The translations under genes were made by a program, and so were the position numbers. Below are positions 35,535 through 43,505 of a DNA stretch of 58,614 nt, piece by piece. The DNA is taken from assembly GCA_900316285.1 (NCBI GenBank), contig ONCG01000024.1, forward strand, positions 1-58,614, in the 5' to 3' direction. How positions within the stretch are numbered: the first letter of the stretch is position 1; each line of letters starts with the position of its first letter. Below the pieces are notes generated by a model. That model saw nothing but the letters and a program-made list of their open reading frames with translations, made no database searches and had not been told where the DNA came from. The DNA is from an uncultured Prevotellaceae bacterium (GTDB taxonomy: Bacteria; Bacteroidota; Bacteroidia; Bacteroidales; Bacteroidaceae).

Positions 35535-35558
35535 AAAGGGGCATTGAAAATGGTTATC

Positions 35559-35910
35559 AAACACAAAGAAAAAGGCTATGAAGCGCGTTGAAAATGACCA
35601 TTAAAAACATAGAAAACGGTCATGAAGCACATAGAAAATGGCAATGAATCACATGGCTTCCATATCGCTAAAGGCACGCTTTTAATCCTCTGTTTGCATG
35701 CTCCCGATAAGCCAGAGCAATGACCCTATTTTGCAAATCAACTTAAATTGTGAAGTAAATTAAGTTAATTTGTGTAGCAAATTAAGTTAATTTACCAAGT
35801 AAAATAAGTTAATTTACTGAGTAAAATAAGTTAATTTACTGAACGGGAGCAATGATATAGCTACACGGGAGTATTGATATCGCTACACTGAAGCATTGCT
35901 CCGCATATAT
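35559..35910. repeat. 22-base-period array, sixteen units in one register
   Basis: Cut on a strict 22-base grid, neighbours resemble each other (for example AAGCACATAGAAAATGGCAATG after AAAAACATAGAAAACGGTCAT..., then four AAATTAAGTTAATTT units, then two GGGAGCAATGATAT/GGGAGTATTGATAT units), while the sequence drifts along the array. Some units share AGAGCAATGA/GAAGCATTGC with the 11685-11898 array. It fills the first half of the 870-base gap upstream of the BlaI gene; no gene is supported here. Confidence 0.75.
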
Positions 35911-35939
35911 GAAAGCTATGCTTAGACACCTCGCTAAAG

Positions 35940-36161
35940 GACCCCAAAGGGGTCACACTATGCATAACCGCAGGTCTTGACCTGCGGTGGGTGACATCCT
36001 TCCAGACACCCGACCCCAAAGGGGTCGCACATCATCGCGCATAAGGCTACCAAATTGGCATTCCGGTTGTTGTGCGTCCCCTTTGGGGACGAGGCCATAT
36101 TAGGGTCCCGTTCTCCGCGGGTCAAGACCCGCGGTTATGCACATGAGACCCCTTTGGGGTC
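35940..36161. repeat. Nested inverted repeats with GACCCCAAAGGGGTC blocks
   Basis: The outer arms (35940-35987 and 36115-36161) are inverted copies: GACCCCAAAGGGGTC, then GCATAACCGC(A/G)GGTC, then TTGACC(T/C)GCGG. Inside lie inner inverted arms GACCCCAAAGGGGTCGCAC (36012-36030) and GTGCGTCCCCTTTGGGGAC (36072-36090). Each block is itself a palindrome. It resembles a paired REP/BIME-type element; no transposase is nearby. Short open frames here are not supported. Confidence 0.8.
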
Positions 36162-36204
36162 TTTCCGCAGGCACGTCTTGTGCCACCTCCTATCCCATTC
36201 CATA

Positions 36205-36245
36205 ACAAAAAAGGTTCGCCCGGACGTGCAATCCAGGCGAACCTT
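36205..36245 (-). terminator. Terminator of the porin-like gene
   Basis: AAGGTTCGCC (36211-36220) pairs with GGCGAACCTT (36236-36245); on the minus strand the stem is followed by TTTTTTGTT. It lies 27 bases after the porin-like stop codon. Confidence 0.85.
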
Positions 36246-36271
36246 GATGGGTTATGTTTTTGGGAGATTGA

Positions 36272-36883
36272 TTACATGGAGAACTTGTAGCCGAGTGTGA
36301 TCTGGAAGACGCTGTGTGAAGGATCACCATCCTCGAACACTTTCGACAGTCCAAAGTTGTAGCGGCCGTCAATCACGAAGCCATTATACTCATAGGAGAG
36401 GCCAATGGGGATAGCGAGATCGAACGACTTCACGTCGACATCAGTTTCACTTTCGCCAGAATAGCCAGCAACCGAACCCTCGAGCTTGCTCTTAGCCGAG
36501 ATGTTAAAGCCAGGCTGTACACCCAATTTCACTGCCAAGCCATCAGTAACGTAGACGTTCATGACTAAAGGAATGTTCAGATAGTCGAGTTTCGTAGTAG
36601 TCTTTGCATTGGCATTGATGCCCCAGAGGCTGAAGCCGTTTTCAGACTTACAACCCTGCATTGAGTAGAGAGCACCACCAGCGAGGCTGATCATGTCAGA
36701 TACTTGGTATTCCAACTCTGCACCGATAGCCAGTCCCAGGCGAGGATCGGCGTTGTCTACCTTGGTCAGGTTGGCAATGTTAAGACCAACCTTCGGCTGA
36801 ATGCTCAGTGTACCAGGTGCATGCTGTGCAAAAGCACCCATTGACAGCATCATCAGAGATGCGATAACAAATAATTTCTTCAT
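36272..36883 (-). CDS. Outer-membrane beta-barrel (porin-like) protein
   Basis: 203 residues. A signal peptide ('LFVIASLMMLSMGAFAQ') is followed by alternating strands typical of PorT/OmpX-like eight-stranded barrels ('PKVGLNIANLTKVDNAD', 'GLSYEYNGFVIDGRYNFGLSKVF'), ending in 'QITLGYKFSM' with the terminal aromatic pattern of outer-membrane barrels. Function unknown. Its own terminator and that of the upstream OmpA gene indicate a monocistronic unit, though I could not assign a clean promoter in the 86-base gap. Confidence 0.8.
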   Translation of the reverse strand: MKKLFVIASLMMLSMGAFAQHAPGTLSIQPKVGLNIANLTKVDNADPRLGLAIGAELEYQVSDMISLAGGALYSMQGCKSENGFSLWGINANAKTTTKLDYLNIPLVMNVYVTDGLAVKLGVQPGFNISAKSKLEGSVAGYSGESETDVDVKSFDLAIPIGLSYEYNGFVIDGRYNFGLSKVFEDGDPSHSVFQITLGYKFSM

Positions 36884-36925
36884 GTCTTTAAAAATTTAAA
36901 TTGTTTGACAAATCATTTCTAACGA

Positions 36926-36956
36926 TAAAACCCCACACCCGAAAGGTCGTGGGGTT
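36926..36956 (-). terminator. Terminator of the OmpA-family gene
   Basis: AACCCCAC (36929-36936) pairs with GTGGGGTT (36949-36956); on the minus strand TTTTAT follows. It sits just after the OmpA stop codon. Confidence 0.75.
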
Positions 36957-36969
36957 ATGAGTGTGGGGA

Positions 36970-37830
36970 TTATTCTTCCGGAGCCTTGTCGATGAGATCC
37001 ATGAACTCGTCGAGTTTCGGCGTGATAATGATCTGAGTGCGGCGGTTGCGCTGCTTGCCCAGTTCGGTATCGTTGGTGGCAATGGGATTGTATTCACCAC
37101 GACCGCCGGCGGTGAGACGCTTCGGGTCTACGCCATAGTGGTTCTGCAGATACTGCACCACGCTGGAGGCACGCAGACAGGAGAGGTCCCAGTTGTTGCG
37201 GATGTTCTCGCGATTGATAGGCACGTTGTCGGTGTTACCTTCGATGAGCACATCGTAGTCCTTGTAGTCCATGATGATCTTTGCAATCTTCGACAGCGTC
37301 TCTTCAGCACGGCTGTTGATCTCATAGGAGCCGCTCTTGTAAAGCATGTTGTCGGCCAGCGAGATGTAGACAACACCCTTCAACACCTGCACATCAACCT
37401 CCTTCAGCTCTTCCTTCGAAAGCGAACGAGTGAGGTTGTTGGTGAGAACCATGTTCAGCGAGTCGCTCTTCGACTTCACCTCGACGAGATGACGGATGTA
37501 CTGGTTCGACTCATTGATCTGATCGACGAGCTTGTCGATGGAGATGTTGTTCTGCGAGGCGTTGGCAACACTCTGGTCGAGCGTCTTTTGCAAACGGGCG
37601 TAAGCCTTCTTCTGGTCTTCGAGTTGCTGCTTCTGTGCTGCGAGGGCCTCCTCAAGCGAGGTGACGCGGGCATTGGCACCGGCGAGCTGTTCCTTTGCGG
37701 ACATATAACTCGACTGGAGTTCGCGGTTTTCATTCTGACAGTTCACCAGGTCTTTCTTGCTGGCGCAGCTCGTCGCGAGCAGACATACTGCTCCGGCGGC
37801 AATAAGGAATGTAGTTTTCTTCATATTCAT
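36970..37830 (-). CDS. OmpA-family lipoprotein with coiled coil
   Basis: 286 residues. Lipobox 'LLATSCAS' after a short signal peptide; a coiled-coil region (about 30-105, rich in Gln/Glu/Leu) and a C-terminal OmpA peptidoglycan-binding domain (about 170-280, 'YDVLIEGNTDNVPI', 'RASSVVQYL', 'YNPIATNDTELGKQRNRRTQI'). It likely ties the outer membrane to peptidoglycan. A second ATG two codons in is an equally good start. A TATTTTTG element lies about 73 bases upstream (37903-37910, minus). Confidence 0.9.
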   Translation of the reverse strand: MNMKKTTFLIAAGAVCLLATSCASKKDLVNCQNENRELQSSYMSAKEQLAGANARVTSLEEALAAQKQQLEDQKKAYARLQKTLDQSVANASQNNISIDKLVDQINESNQYIRHLVEVKSKSDSLNMVLTNNLTRSLSKEELKEVDVQVLKGVVYISLADNMLYKSGSYEINSRAEETLSKIAKIIMDYKDYDVLIEGNTDNVPINRENIRNNWDLSCLRASSVVQYLQNHYGVDPKRLTAGGRGEYNPIATNDTELGKQRNRRTQIIITPKLDEFMDLIDKAPEE

Positions 37831-38029
37831 TTCTGTTGTTTAGTGTCTTGTTTGAACCCGTAGATTCGGGCTATGCTGGACTCTCCAGACTCTATTTGCC
37901 GACAAAAATACGGCTTTTACTTCTATAATGACGATTAGGCAAAAGGAAAGTTTCCGTGAATTATCGATTTTTAACGTACTCCCCTGCTTTTATAGAAACA
38001 AATTAGAACAAATTAGGATAATCGGAACT

Positions 38030-38096
38030 GGTTTCAAGTTTATAGTTTCTAGTTTCAAGTTTCTAGTTTCTAGTTTCTAGTTTCTTGTTTCTAGAA
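38030..38096. repeat. Period-7 TTTCTAG array at the stop of the GH43-like gene
   Basis: About eight units of (A/C)TAGTTT/CAAGTTT lie in the 267-base gap and reach to two bases from the stop codon of the GH43-like gene (38098-38100). Confidence 0.85.
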
Positions 38097-38097
38097 G

Positions 38098-39132
38098 CTA
38101 TTCCACGATTCTCCACTCACCTGTATGGTAGTTGATCTCGAAGCGATCGCAGTAGTGGAACTCGCATTCCGTACCCTTGAAGGTGATGGGGAAGATGATG
38201 ATCTTCGAGTGTGGAAGGTCGGGATCCATCCAACGGTCGCCCACATAGAGATAGGTGGTCTGCTTTGTGCCACGGATGACGAGGACGGCGGCGGCCTGTG
38301 TGCGATAGGCTACGGAGTCGCCGATGTTGCGCAGGGGAATCCAACCCTTCGTGAGATCATGCGTGTACGACATCTTGCACTGGTTCGGTGCCCAACCCGA
38401 ACAGGCGGAGTTGAACATGAAGTAGAGGTCGGCATCGCCTTTCTTCTCGGCAGGAACACGCACAATGGCTGGTGCCTCGCGGCGGTCGCCCTCGAAGAGT
38501 GGCGTGTGGGCGACGGGTGTGAGGTAGTCGTCGCTCAGGCGGAACAGTCCAAGGTTGGTGTTCTCCTCGGTGGTGGAGATGAAATAGGCTGTGCCATCGT
38601 TGTCGACAAACACATTACAGTCACGGCTCTTGATGCCCATCGGCCGTCCCGACCACACGAGTTGATAATTGCCATCGATGGAATCGCACTGGAAGCAGGC
38701 GGCCTCAGAAGCAGCGTAGTTGCGCGACTCCCAGTGGCACCACACCACATATTTGCCAGTTTTCTCGTTGTAGAGCAACTTGGCACGCTCAATCATGCGC
38801 CGGCGTCCCAGGTCGGGCGAGGTCACTCCGTTCTGAATGATCTTCTTCACGAATGTCCAGTGCTGCAGGTCTTGCGATGAATAGAGGTTCACATCGGGGT
38901 TCCACGACCGGCCACGATCTTCGCCCACCATATACCATGTGTCGCCCTGCTTGAGGAATCCCGGCGCATGGGCCTGCACCATGTTTCCATCGGCGTCGAG
39001 CCACACGTCGCCATTACGGATCTCTGTCCACTGGTTCTTTTTCTGCTTGCGTTTCTGCGCGTTGTCGCCCCCTGCCCAAACCGTTGTGGCGAGGCAGAGA
39101 AGCAGGATAAGGGTTAAGGCAGTTTGTTTCAT
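38098..39132 (-). CDS. GH43-like five-bladed propeller glycosidase, exported
   Basis: 344 residues. A signal peptide ('LTLILLLCLATTVWAGG') is followed by a single propeller: 'QAHAPGFLKQGDTWYMVGED', 'VNLYSSQDLQHWTFVKK', 'MIERAKLLYNEKTGKYVVW', 'DCNVFVDNDGTAYFIST', 'REAPAIVR', 'TYLYVGDRW'. These fit GH43 subfamilies related to exo-beta-1,3-galactanases, with Glu in 'RREAPAIV' a possible catalytic acid. The substrate cannot be told from the sequence. It lies next to a sulfatase gene on the same strand (42 bases), so a sulfated or galactose-rich glycan is possible. Confidence 0.7.
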   Translation of the reverse strand: MKQTALTLILLLCLATTVWAGGDNAQKRKQKKNQWTEIRNGDVWLDADGNMVQAHAPGFLKQGDTWYMVGEDRGRSWNPDVNLYSSQDLQHWTFVKKIIQNGVTSPDLGRRRMIERAKLLYNEKTGKYVVWCHWESRNYAASEAACFQCDSIDGNYQLVWSGRPMGIKSRDCNVFVDNDGTAYFISTTEENTNLGLFRLSDDYLTPVAHTPLFEGDRREAPAIVRVPAEKKGDADLYFMFNSACSGWAPNQCKMSYTHDLTKGWIPLRNIGDSVAYRTQAAAVLVIRGTKQTTYLYVGDRWMDPDLPHSKIIIFPITFKGTECEFHYCDRFEINYHTGEWRIVE

Positions 39133-39174
39133 GTTGTCCTTGTTTTATTTGTATGAATGATTTACTATAGGAAG

Positions 39175-40758
39175 TTATCTTTTCGGTAGCGTCACCGGGA
39201 AAAGCGGACTCTCAGTGTGCTCGCGGTAGATGATATCAATTAAGCGCCTTACCATCTTTGGATAGCGGGCTGCGAGGTCGAAGTCCTCATGTGGGTCGTC
39301 AGCGAGGTTGTAGAGATGTGGTTCACCTGCCTTCACAACGAGTTTCCAATTGCCCTGCCGCACACCAAGCATGTCGGTTTCGTGGAACTCCCAATAGAGG
39401 TGGTCGTGCTTTCGCTGGCGCCCGTTTCCCGTGAGCGTGGGAAGAATGGAGATGCCGTCGAAATAGTCGGGCTGCAGACGATCATTGCGATAGCGTTGCT
39501 CATAGCGAGTGATGCCGGCGACGTCGCAGAAGGTTGGCATGAGGTCGTAGAAGGCGAACGGCAGGTCGCTCACGGCACCGGCCTTCACATGTCTCGGCCA
39601 TCGGGCAATAAATGGAATGCGGATGCCTCCCTCGTGGGTGCTGCGCTTCAGCCCACGAAAACGACCGTCGCGATTGAAGAAGGTGGGGTCGGCACCGCCT
39701 TCCTCATGGGGTCCGTTGTCGCTGGTGAAGATGAGAAGGGTGTTATCGGCGAGTCCTTTCTCATGGAGCAGCTGCATGATCTCACCCACATAGGCATCGA
39801 GGCGCGTGATCATCGCAGCAAACTCGGCATGGGTGTGTAGGGTGGCATTATATCGCGACGCACACTGTCCGCTGAACGTCTTGTCGTCGGCGAATTGCTC
39901 GCGGTAGCCTAACAGCAGCGAGTCCACGGGCTGTCGGAGTTCGGCATGCGGCAACGTGTAGGTGAAGATGCCGAAGAAAGGTTTTCCGTTGGTCTGCTGC
40001 GAAAGCCATTGCATCGCCCGTTGGTGGATGAGGTCGGCAGAATACTCCCGGCGGTTGTCGTAGTCGGGCCCGCACATAGCATGTTCCACATTCTGCTGCA
40101 GCACCTCGCGCACAACGGCGGTGTCGCCTTGGGCACGACTGTAACGATTGAGGAAGTTGGGGAAGTAGAGATGTGCCTGAAACTGACAGATGTAGCCATA
40201 GAACTCGTCGATGCCACGCTTGTCGGGCGTCGACGCGCTCCCCTCATAGCCACCAGCCCACTTTCCGAAAAGCCCTGTGGTGTATCCGTTGTCGCGCATG
40301 ATCTCTGGCAGGATGACATGGGCGGTGTCGTAAGGTTCCTGGCCAACGATGGCATAGTCGTCACACTGGCCGTAGGTGACCTTCCCCAGCCAATGCTCGC
40401 GGTTTCCTCGCACGAAAGTATGACCTGTATGTTGGCCCGTCATCAGCGAAGCCCTCGACGGAGCGGAGACAGGACTGCCGGCATAGGCCGACGTGAAGCG
40501 CATTCCTTCAGCAGCCAAGCGGTCGATGTTGGGAGTGCGGATGTATTGTTGTCCGTAGCATCCCAGGTCGCCCCACCCCATGTCGTCACACATTATATAT
40601 ATAATATTAGGCTTGGAAGCCGATGCGCCGCCACGACCAGTGCCGTCAGCCTCTGCTTCGCCAACAGCAACTGTCGGCGAAGGAAGCAGAGTGCCTGTAG
40701 CGGTGATTGTGACCAGCGTACCTGCCACAGGTAGCATCAGACGGATCGCTTTCATCAA
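39175..40758 (-). CDS. Type I sulfatase (arylsulfatase family)
   Basis: 527 residues. The alkaline-phosphatase fold sulfatase is recognised from 'NIIYIMCDDMGWGDLGCYG' (metal-binding Asp pair about 58-59) and the formylglycine site 'SAPSRASLMTG', where Ser about 98 is the modified residue; Ser-type sites need an anaerobic sulfatase-maturing enzyme, not seen in this window. Further motifs are 'GLFGKWAGG' and 'IFTSDNGPHEEGG'. A signal peptide is followed by an unusual Gly/Ala/Glu-rich stretch (about 31-48). The substrate is unknown. Confidence 0.92.
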   Translation of the reverse strand: MMKAIRLMLPVAGTLVTITATGTLLPSPTVAVGEAEADGTGRGGASASKPNIIYIMCDDMGWGDLGCYGQQYIRTPNIDRLAAEGMRFTSAYAGSPVSAPSRASLMTGQHTGHTFVRGNREHWLGKVTYGQCDDYAIVGQEPYDTAHVILPEIMRDNGYTTGLFGKWAGGYEGSASTPDKRGIDEFYGYICQFQAHLYFPNFLNRYSRAQGDTAVVREVLQQNVEHAMCGPDYDNRREYSADLIHQRAMQWLSQQTNGKPFFGIFTYTLPHAELRQPVDSLLLGYREQFADDKTFSGQCASRYNATLHTHAEFAAMITRLDAYVGEIMQLLHEKGLADNTLLIFTSDNGPHEEGGADPTFFNRDGRFRGLKRSTHEGGIRIPFIARWPRHVKAGAVSDLPFAFYDLMPTFCDVAGITRYEQRYRNDRLQPDYFDGISILPTLTGNGRQRKHDHLYWEFHETDMLGVRQGNWKLVVKAGEPHLYNLADDPHEDFDLAARYPKMVRRLIDIIYREHTESPLFPVTLPKR

Positions 40759-40780
40759 TGAGGATTCTTAGTATGCACTG

Positions 40781-40788
40781 CAAAGATA
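40781..40788 (-). promoter_or_regulatory. -7 element of the sulfatase gene
   Basis: TATCTTTG on the minus strand lies 22 bases before the sulfatase ATG; CTTG stands about 18 bases upstream as a weak -33. Confidence 0.5.
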
Positions 40789-40849
40789 CAAAAAAGTTCA
40801 GAGAAGCAAGTTACAATGTGAAAGTTTTTTTGCTTTATGTGGTTTTTAC

Positions 40850-40880
40850 TTTGGAAAACAAATAATAATTCGTAAATTTG
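40850..40880 (+). promoter_or_regulatory. Upstream promoter of the M1 aminopeptidase gene
   Basis: TTTG (40850-40853), 19 bases, TAAATTTG (40873-40880): an exact consensus match. It would give a leader of about 85 bases. Confidence 0.7.
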
Positions 40881-40933
40881 GCTACGCCGAATTTACTCTC
40901 GCTCGTGAAAGAAAAAGAAATATCGCTTTTCTT

Positions 40934-40964
40934 TTTGCATTTCCCTCACTTATTCGTAAATTTG
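40934..40964 (+). promoter_or_regulatory. Proximal promoter of the M1 aminopeptidase gene, leaderless
   Basis: TTTG (40934-40937), 19 bases, TAAATTTG (40957-40964), then CAAC and the ATG at 40969. Spacing and consensus equal the upstream promoter; both -7 elements are preceded by TTCG. Transcription from here would begin at or next to the start codon. Confidence 0.7.
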
Positions 40965-40968
40965 CAAC

Positions 40969-43470
40969 ATGAAACAAAGAACAGTTCGTATTTTCATTAC
41001 TTTGGCTGTCGTGCTGTCGTGGTTGACTGGTGCCACCGTGCATGCCGCAGCCATCGAGAAAGGTGTTTCGCGGGCGCTGGCTACCGAGCGTGCCGCACAT
41101 GTAAGTGACATTCATTACTCGCTGACGTTCACCGTTCCGGAACGCAAGGAGGAGGCCGTGACATTCATGGAGATTGTGCGCTTCACGTGGAATGGCAACG
41201 AAGACCTGCAGCTGGACTTCCAAGGCTCTCCGGAGCAGCTGGAGAAGGTCATCGGCGTGAACGGCAAGGGTGTGAAAACGGTGTTACGAGAAGAACACAT
41301 CATCATACCGAAGCGCTATCTGCGCGAGGGCGAGAACATCGTCGAGGTCATTGGGCGCAGTGGCGACAAGGCGCTGAACCGTTCCGATGAATACCTGTAT
41401 ACGCTGTTCGTACCCGATCATGCTCGTTCGGTGTTTCCCTGCTTCGACCAGCCCGACCTAAAGGCGCAGTTCGCTTTGAAGCTGAACCTGCCCGAGGGCT
41501 GGGTGAGCATCTCCAACCAGACGCAGAAGCCCATCCCAACCTATCTGTTCTCCTTCACCGCAGGAAAGTTCCAAGTGCAGAAGGCCACCCGCGACGGTCG
41601 TGAGCTAACGGCACTCTATCGCGAGACCGATCCGAAGAAGGTGGCTCAGCTGCCGAAGGTGTTCGACGAGGTAGCCCTGTCGCTAAACTGGATGGAACGC
41701 TATACCAACATTCGCTATCCGTTTGAGAAATACGGCTTTGTAGTCTTGCCGGGCTATCAGTTCGGCGGCATGGAGCATCCGGGCTGCATACAGTTCACCG
41801 ATCACGAAATCTTCCTCGGACAGAATCCGACGCCCGATGAAGAGCTGACACGCCTGAACCTCATCGCTCACGAGACTGCTCATATGTGGTTTGGTGACCT
41901 TGTGACCATGCGTTGGTTCGACGACGTGTGGACGAAAGAGGTGTTTGCGAACTTCATGGCCGATAAGATTTCGCGCGAGCAATTCCCCGACATCAACCAC
42001 GACTTGCTCTTCCTGCGCAACCACTATCCTTCTGCTCTCTCCACCGACCGCACGGAAGGCACCCACCCCATCCAGCAACCACTCGACAACCTGAACGGCG
42101 CAGGCCTGCTCTATGGCAACATCATCTACCACAAGGCACCCATCATGATGCGACAGCTGGAACTGATGAAGGGTGAGAAGGCGCTACGCGACGGTCTGCG
42201 GGCCTATCTGAACAAGTATGCCTACGGCAACGCTACATGGGACGACCTAGTGAGTGTGCTCGACGAGTTTGCCCCTGAGCATAGCGCAAAGTCGTTCAGC
42301 GATGTATGGGTGCAACAGAAAGGACTTCCCACCATCACCTGCGAACGACAACAGGACGGTAGTATCATCGTCAGCCAGACAGACCCCTATCATCGGCATC
42401 TGGTATGGAAGCAGGACTTCTCCTTGGGTGTTGTCATTAGCGACAGCCGCCAACAGCAGGGGTTCCGCACCGACGAGGTAAGCGTGTTCTCCGCAGCCTC
42501 ACAGGTGACCGTTCCCGCTGTGGCCGTTGCCACCGACTCACGACGCCAGCCACTGGTCATACCGAATCTGAATGGTATGGGCTACGGCCGTTTTGTCTGC
42601 GACGACAACACATTGCTCTTCCTCGGGTTCACCTGCCAGACTGAACCCAATGCCCTGAACCGTCAGGCCGCACTGATGACACTCTACGAGAACTATCTCA
42701 TGGGCAACACCACAGCCGCCTGGATGCTCGGCACACTCATCACCTATCTGGCTCAGGAAGAGAACCCACTCGTGGCCACGACCATCTGCAACTACCTCGG
42801 ACGAGTGCTGAAGGAGGTCACACCCGACGAGCGCAGCTTTGCAGAGTACACCCTTTACAACCACGCACAGCAGCACTCTATCACCAGTGTGCGCCAGCAA
42901 CTGCTCCGCATGCTCTCCACGACGGCAACCTCGAAAAGCATCCTCGACAACATCTACACGCTTTGGAAGAACAAAGGCTCTGAACTCCTCGACGAACGCG
43001 ACTATTCGCGCATGGCTTATCATCTTGCCATCATGCGTCCTGCTGAGTGGCAGCAGATTCTCACCACACAGCGCAGCCGACTGAAGACCGACGACGAGCG
43101 AGCAGAATTCGACTACATCTCGCGAGCCTGCAATCCCGATGAGCAGGCACAGCAGCAACTCTTCAACGACCTGCTGAAGGCCGAGAACCGCCGCGTGGAA
43201 CCTTGGGCACGCTCATTGCTTGCCCTGCTCAACGATCCCACACGCGAACCACTCTCCAACCGCTATCTCGCACCAGGTCTCGACGCCCTGGAAGAAATTC
43301 AGCGCACAGGCGACATCTTCTTCCCAGGCTACTGGCTGTCGTCGCTGTTCAGCGGTCATCAAAGTGAAGAGGCAAAGAGCATCGTGAAGAACTGGATCAC
43401 TGCCCACCCCTCACTCTCTCCCGCCTTGATGAACAAACTCAAAGAGAACGCCTACTATTTGACAAAGTAA
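40969..43470 (+). CDS. M1 family zinc aminopeptidase, exported
   Basis: 833 residues with a signal peptide. The substrate-binding motif 'FGGMEHPG' and zinc site 'HETAHMWFGD' (His 301, Glu 302, His 305, third ligand Glu 324 in 'WTKEVFANF') match the gluzincin aminopeptidase M1 family; a helical C-terminal domain follows. It likely trims peptides in the periplasm. The final residues 'LTK' and stop lie in a GTAACAAG tandem array. The GH43 gene begins 35 bases later and may be cotranscribed. Confidence 0.93.
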   Translation: MKQRTVRIFITLAVVLSWLTGATVHAAAIEKGVSRALATERAAHVSDIHYSLTFTVPERKEEAVTFMEIVRFTWNGNEDLQLDFQGSPEQLEKVIGVNGKGVKTVLREEHIIIPKRYLREGENIVEVIGRSGDKALNRSDEYLYTLFVPDHARSVFPCFDQPDLKAQFALKLNLPEGWVSISNQTQKPIPTYLFSFTAGKFQVQKATRDGRELTALYRETDPKKVAQLPKVFDEVALSLNWMERYTNIRYPFEKYGFVVLPGYQFGGMEHPGCIQFTDHEIFLGQNPTPDEELTRLNLIAHETAHMWFGDLVTMRWFDDVWTKEVFANFMADKISREQFPDINHDLLFLRNHYPSALSTDRTEGTHPIQQPLDNLNGAGLLYGNIIYHKAPIMMRQLELMKGEKALRDGLRAYLNKYAYGNATWDDLVSVLDEFAPEHSAKSFSDVWVQQKGLPTITCERQQDGSIIVSQTDPYHRHLVWKQDFSLGVVISDSRQQQGFRTDEVSVFSAASQVTVPAVAVATDSRRQPLVIPNLNGMGYGRFVCDDNTLLFLGFTCQTEPNALNRQAALMTLYENYLMGNTTAAWMLGTLITYLAQEENPLVATTICNYLGRVLKEVTPDERSFAEYTLYNHAQQHSITSVRQQLLRMLSTTATSKSILDNIYTLWKNKGSELLDERDYSRMAYHLAIMRPAEWQQILTTQRSRLKTDDERAEFDYISRACNPDEQAQQQLFNDLLKAENRRVEPWARSLLALLNDPTREPLSNRYLAPGLDALEEIQRTGDIFFPGYWLSSLFSGHQSEEAKSIVKNWITAHPSLSPALMNKLKENAYYLTK

Positions 43471-43496
43471 CAAGGTAACAAGGTAACAAAGTAACT
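43459..43496. repeat. Period-8 GTAACAAG array at the M1 stop codon
   Basis: Four units of GTAACAA(G/A) overlap the stop of the aminopeptidase gene. The same unit, in the other orientation, lies at the recG stop (51833-51864). Confidence 0.85.
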
Positions 43497-43505
43497 CCTT
43501 CCCCC

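Noticed and set aside
36055-36300. 81-codon open frame on the plus strand
   Set aside because: It runs through the nested palindromes and the terminator hairpin and ends in the antisense of the porin-like gene.
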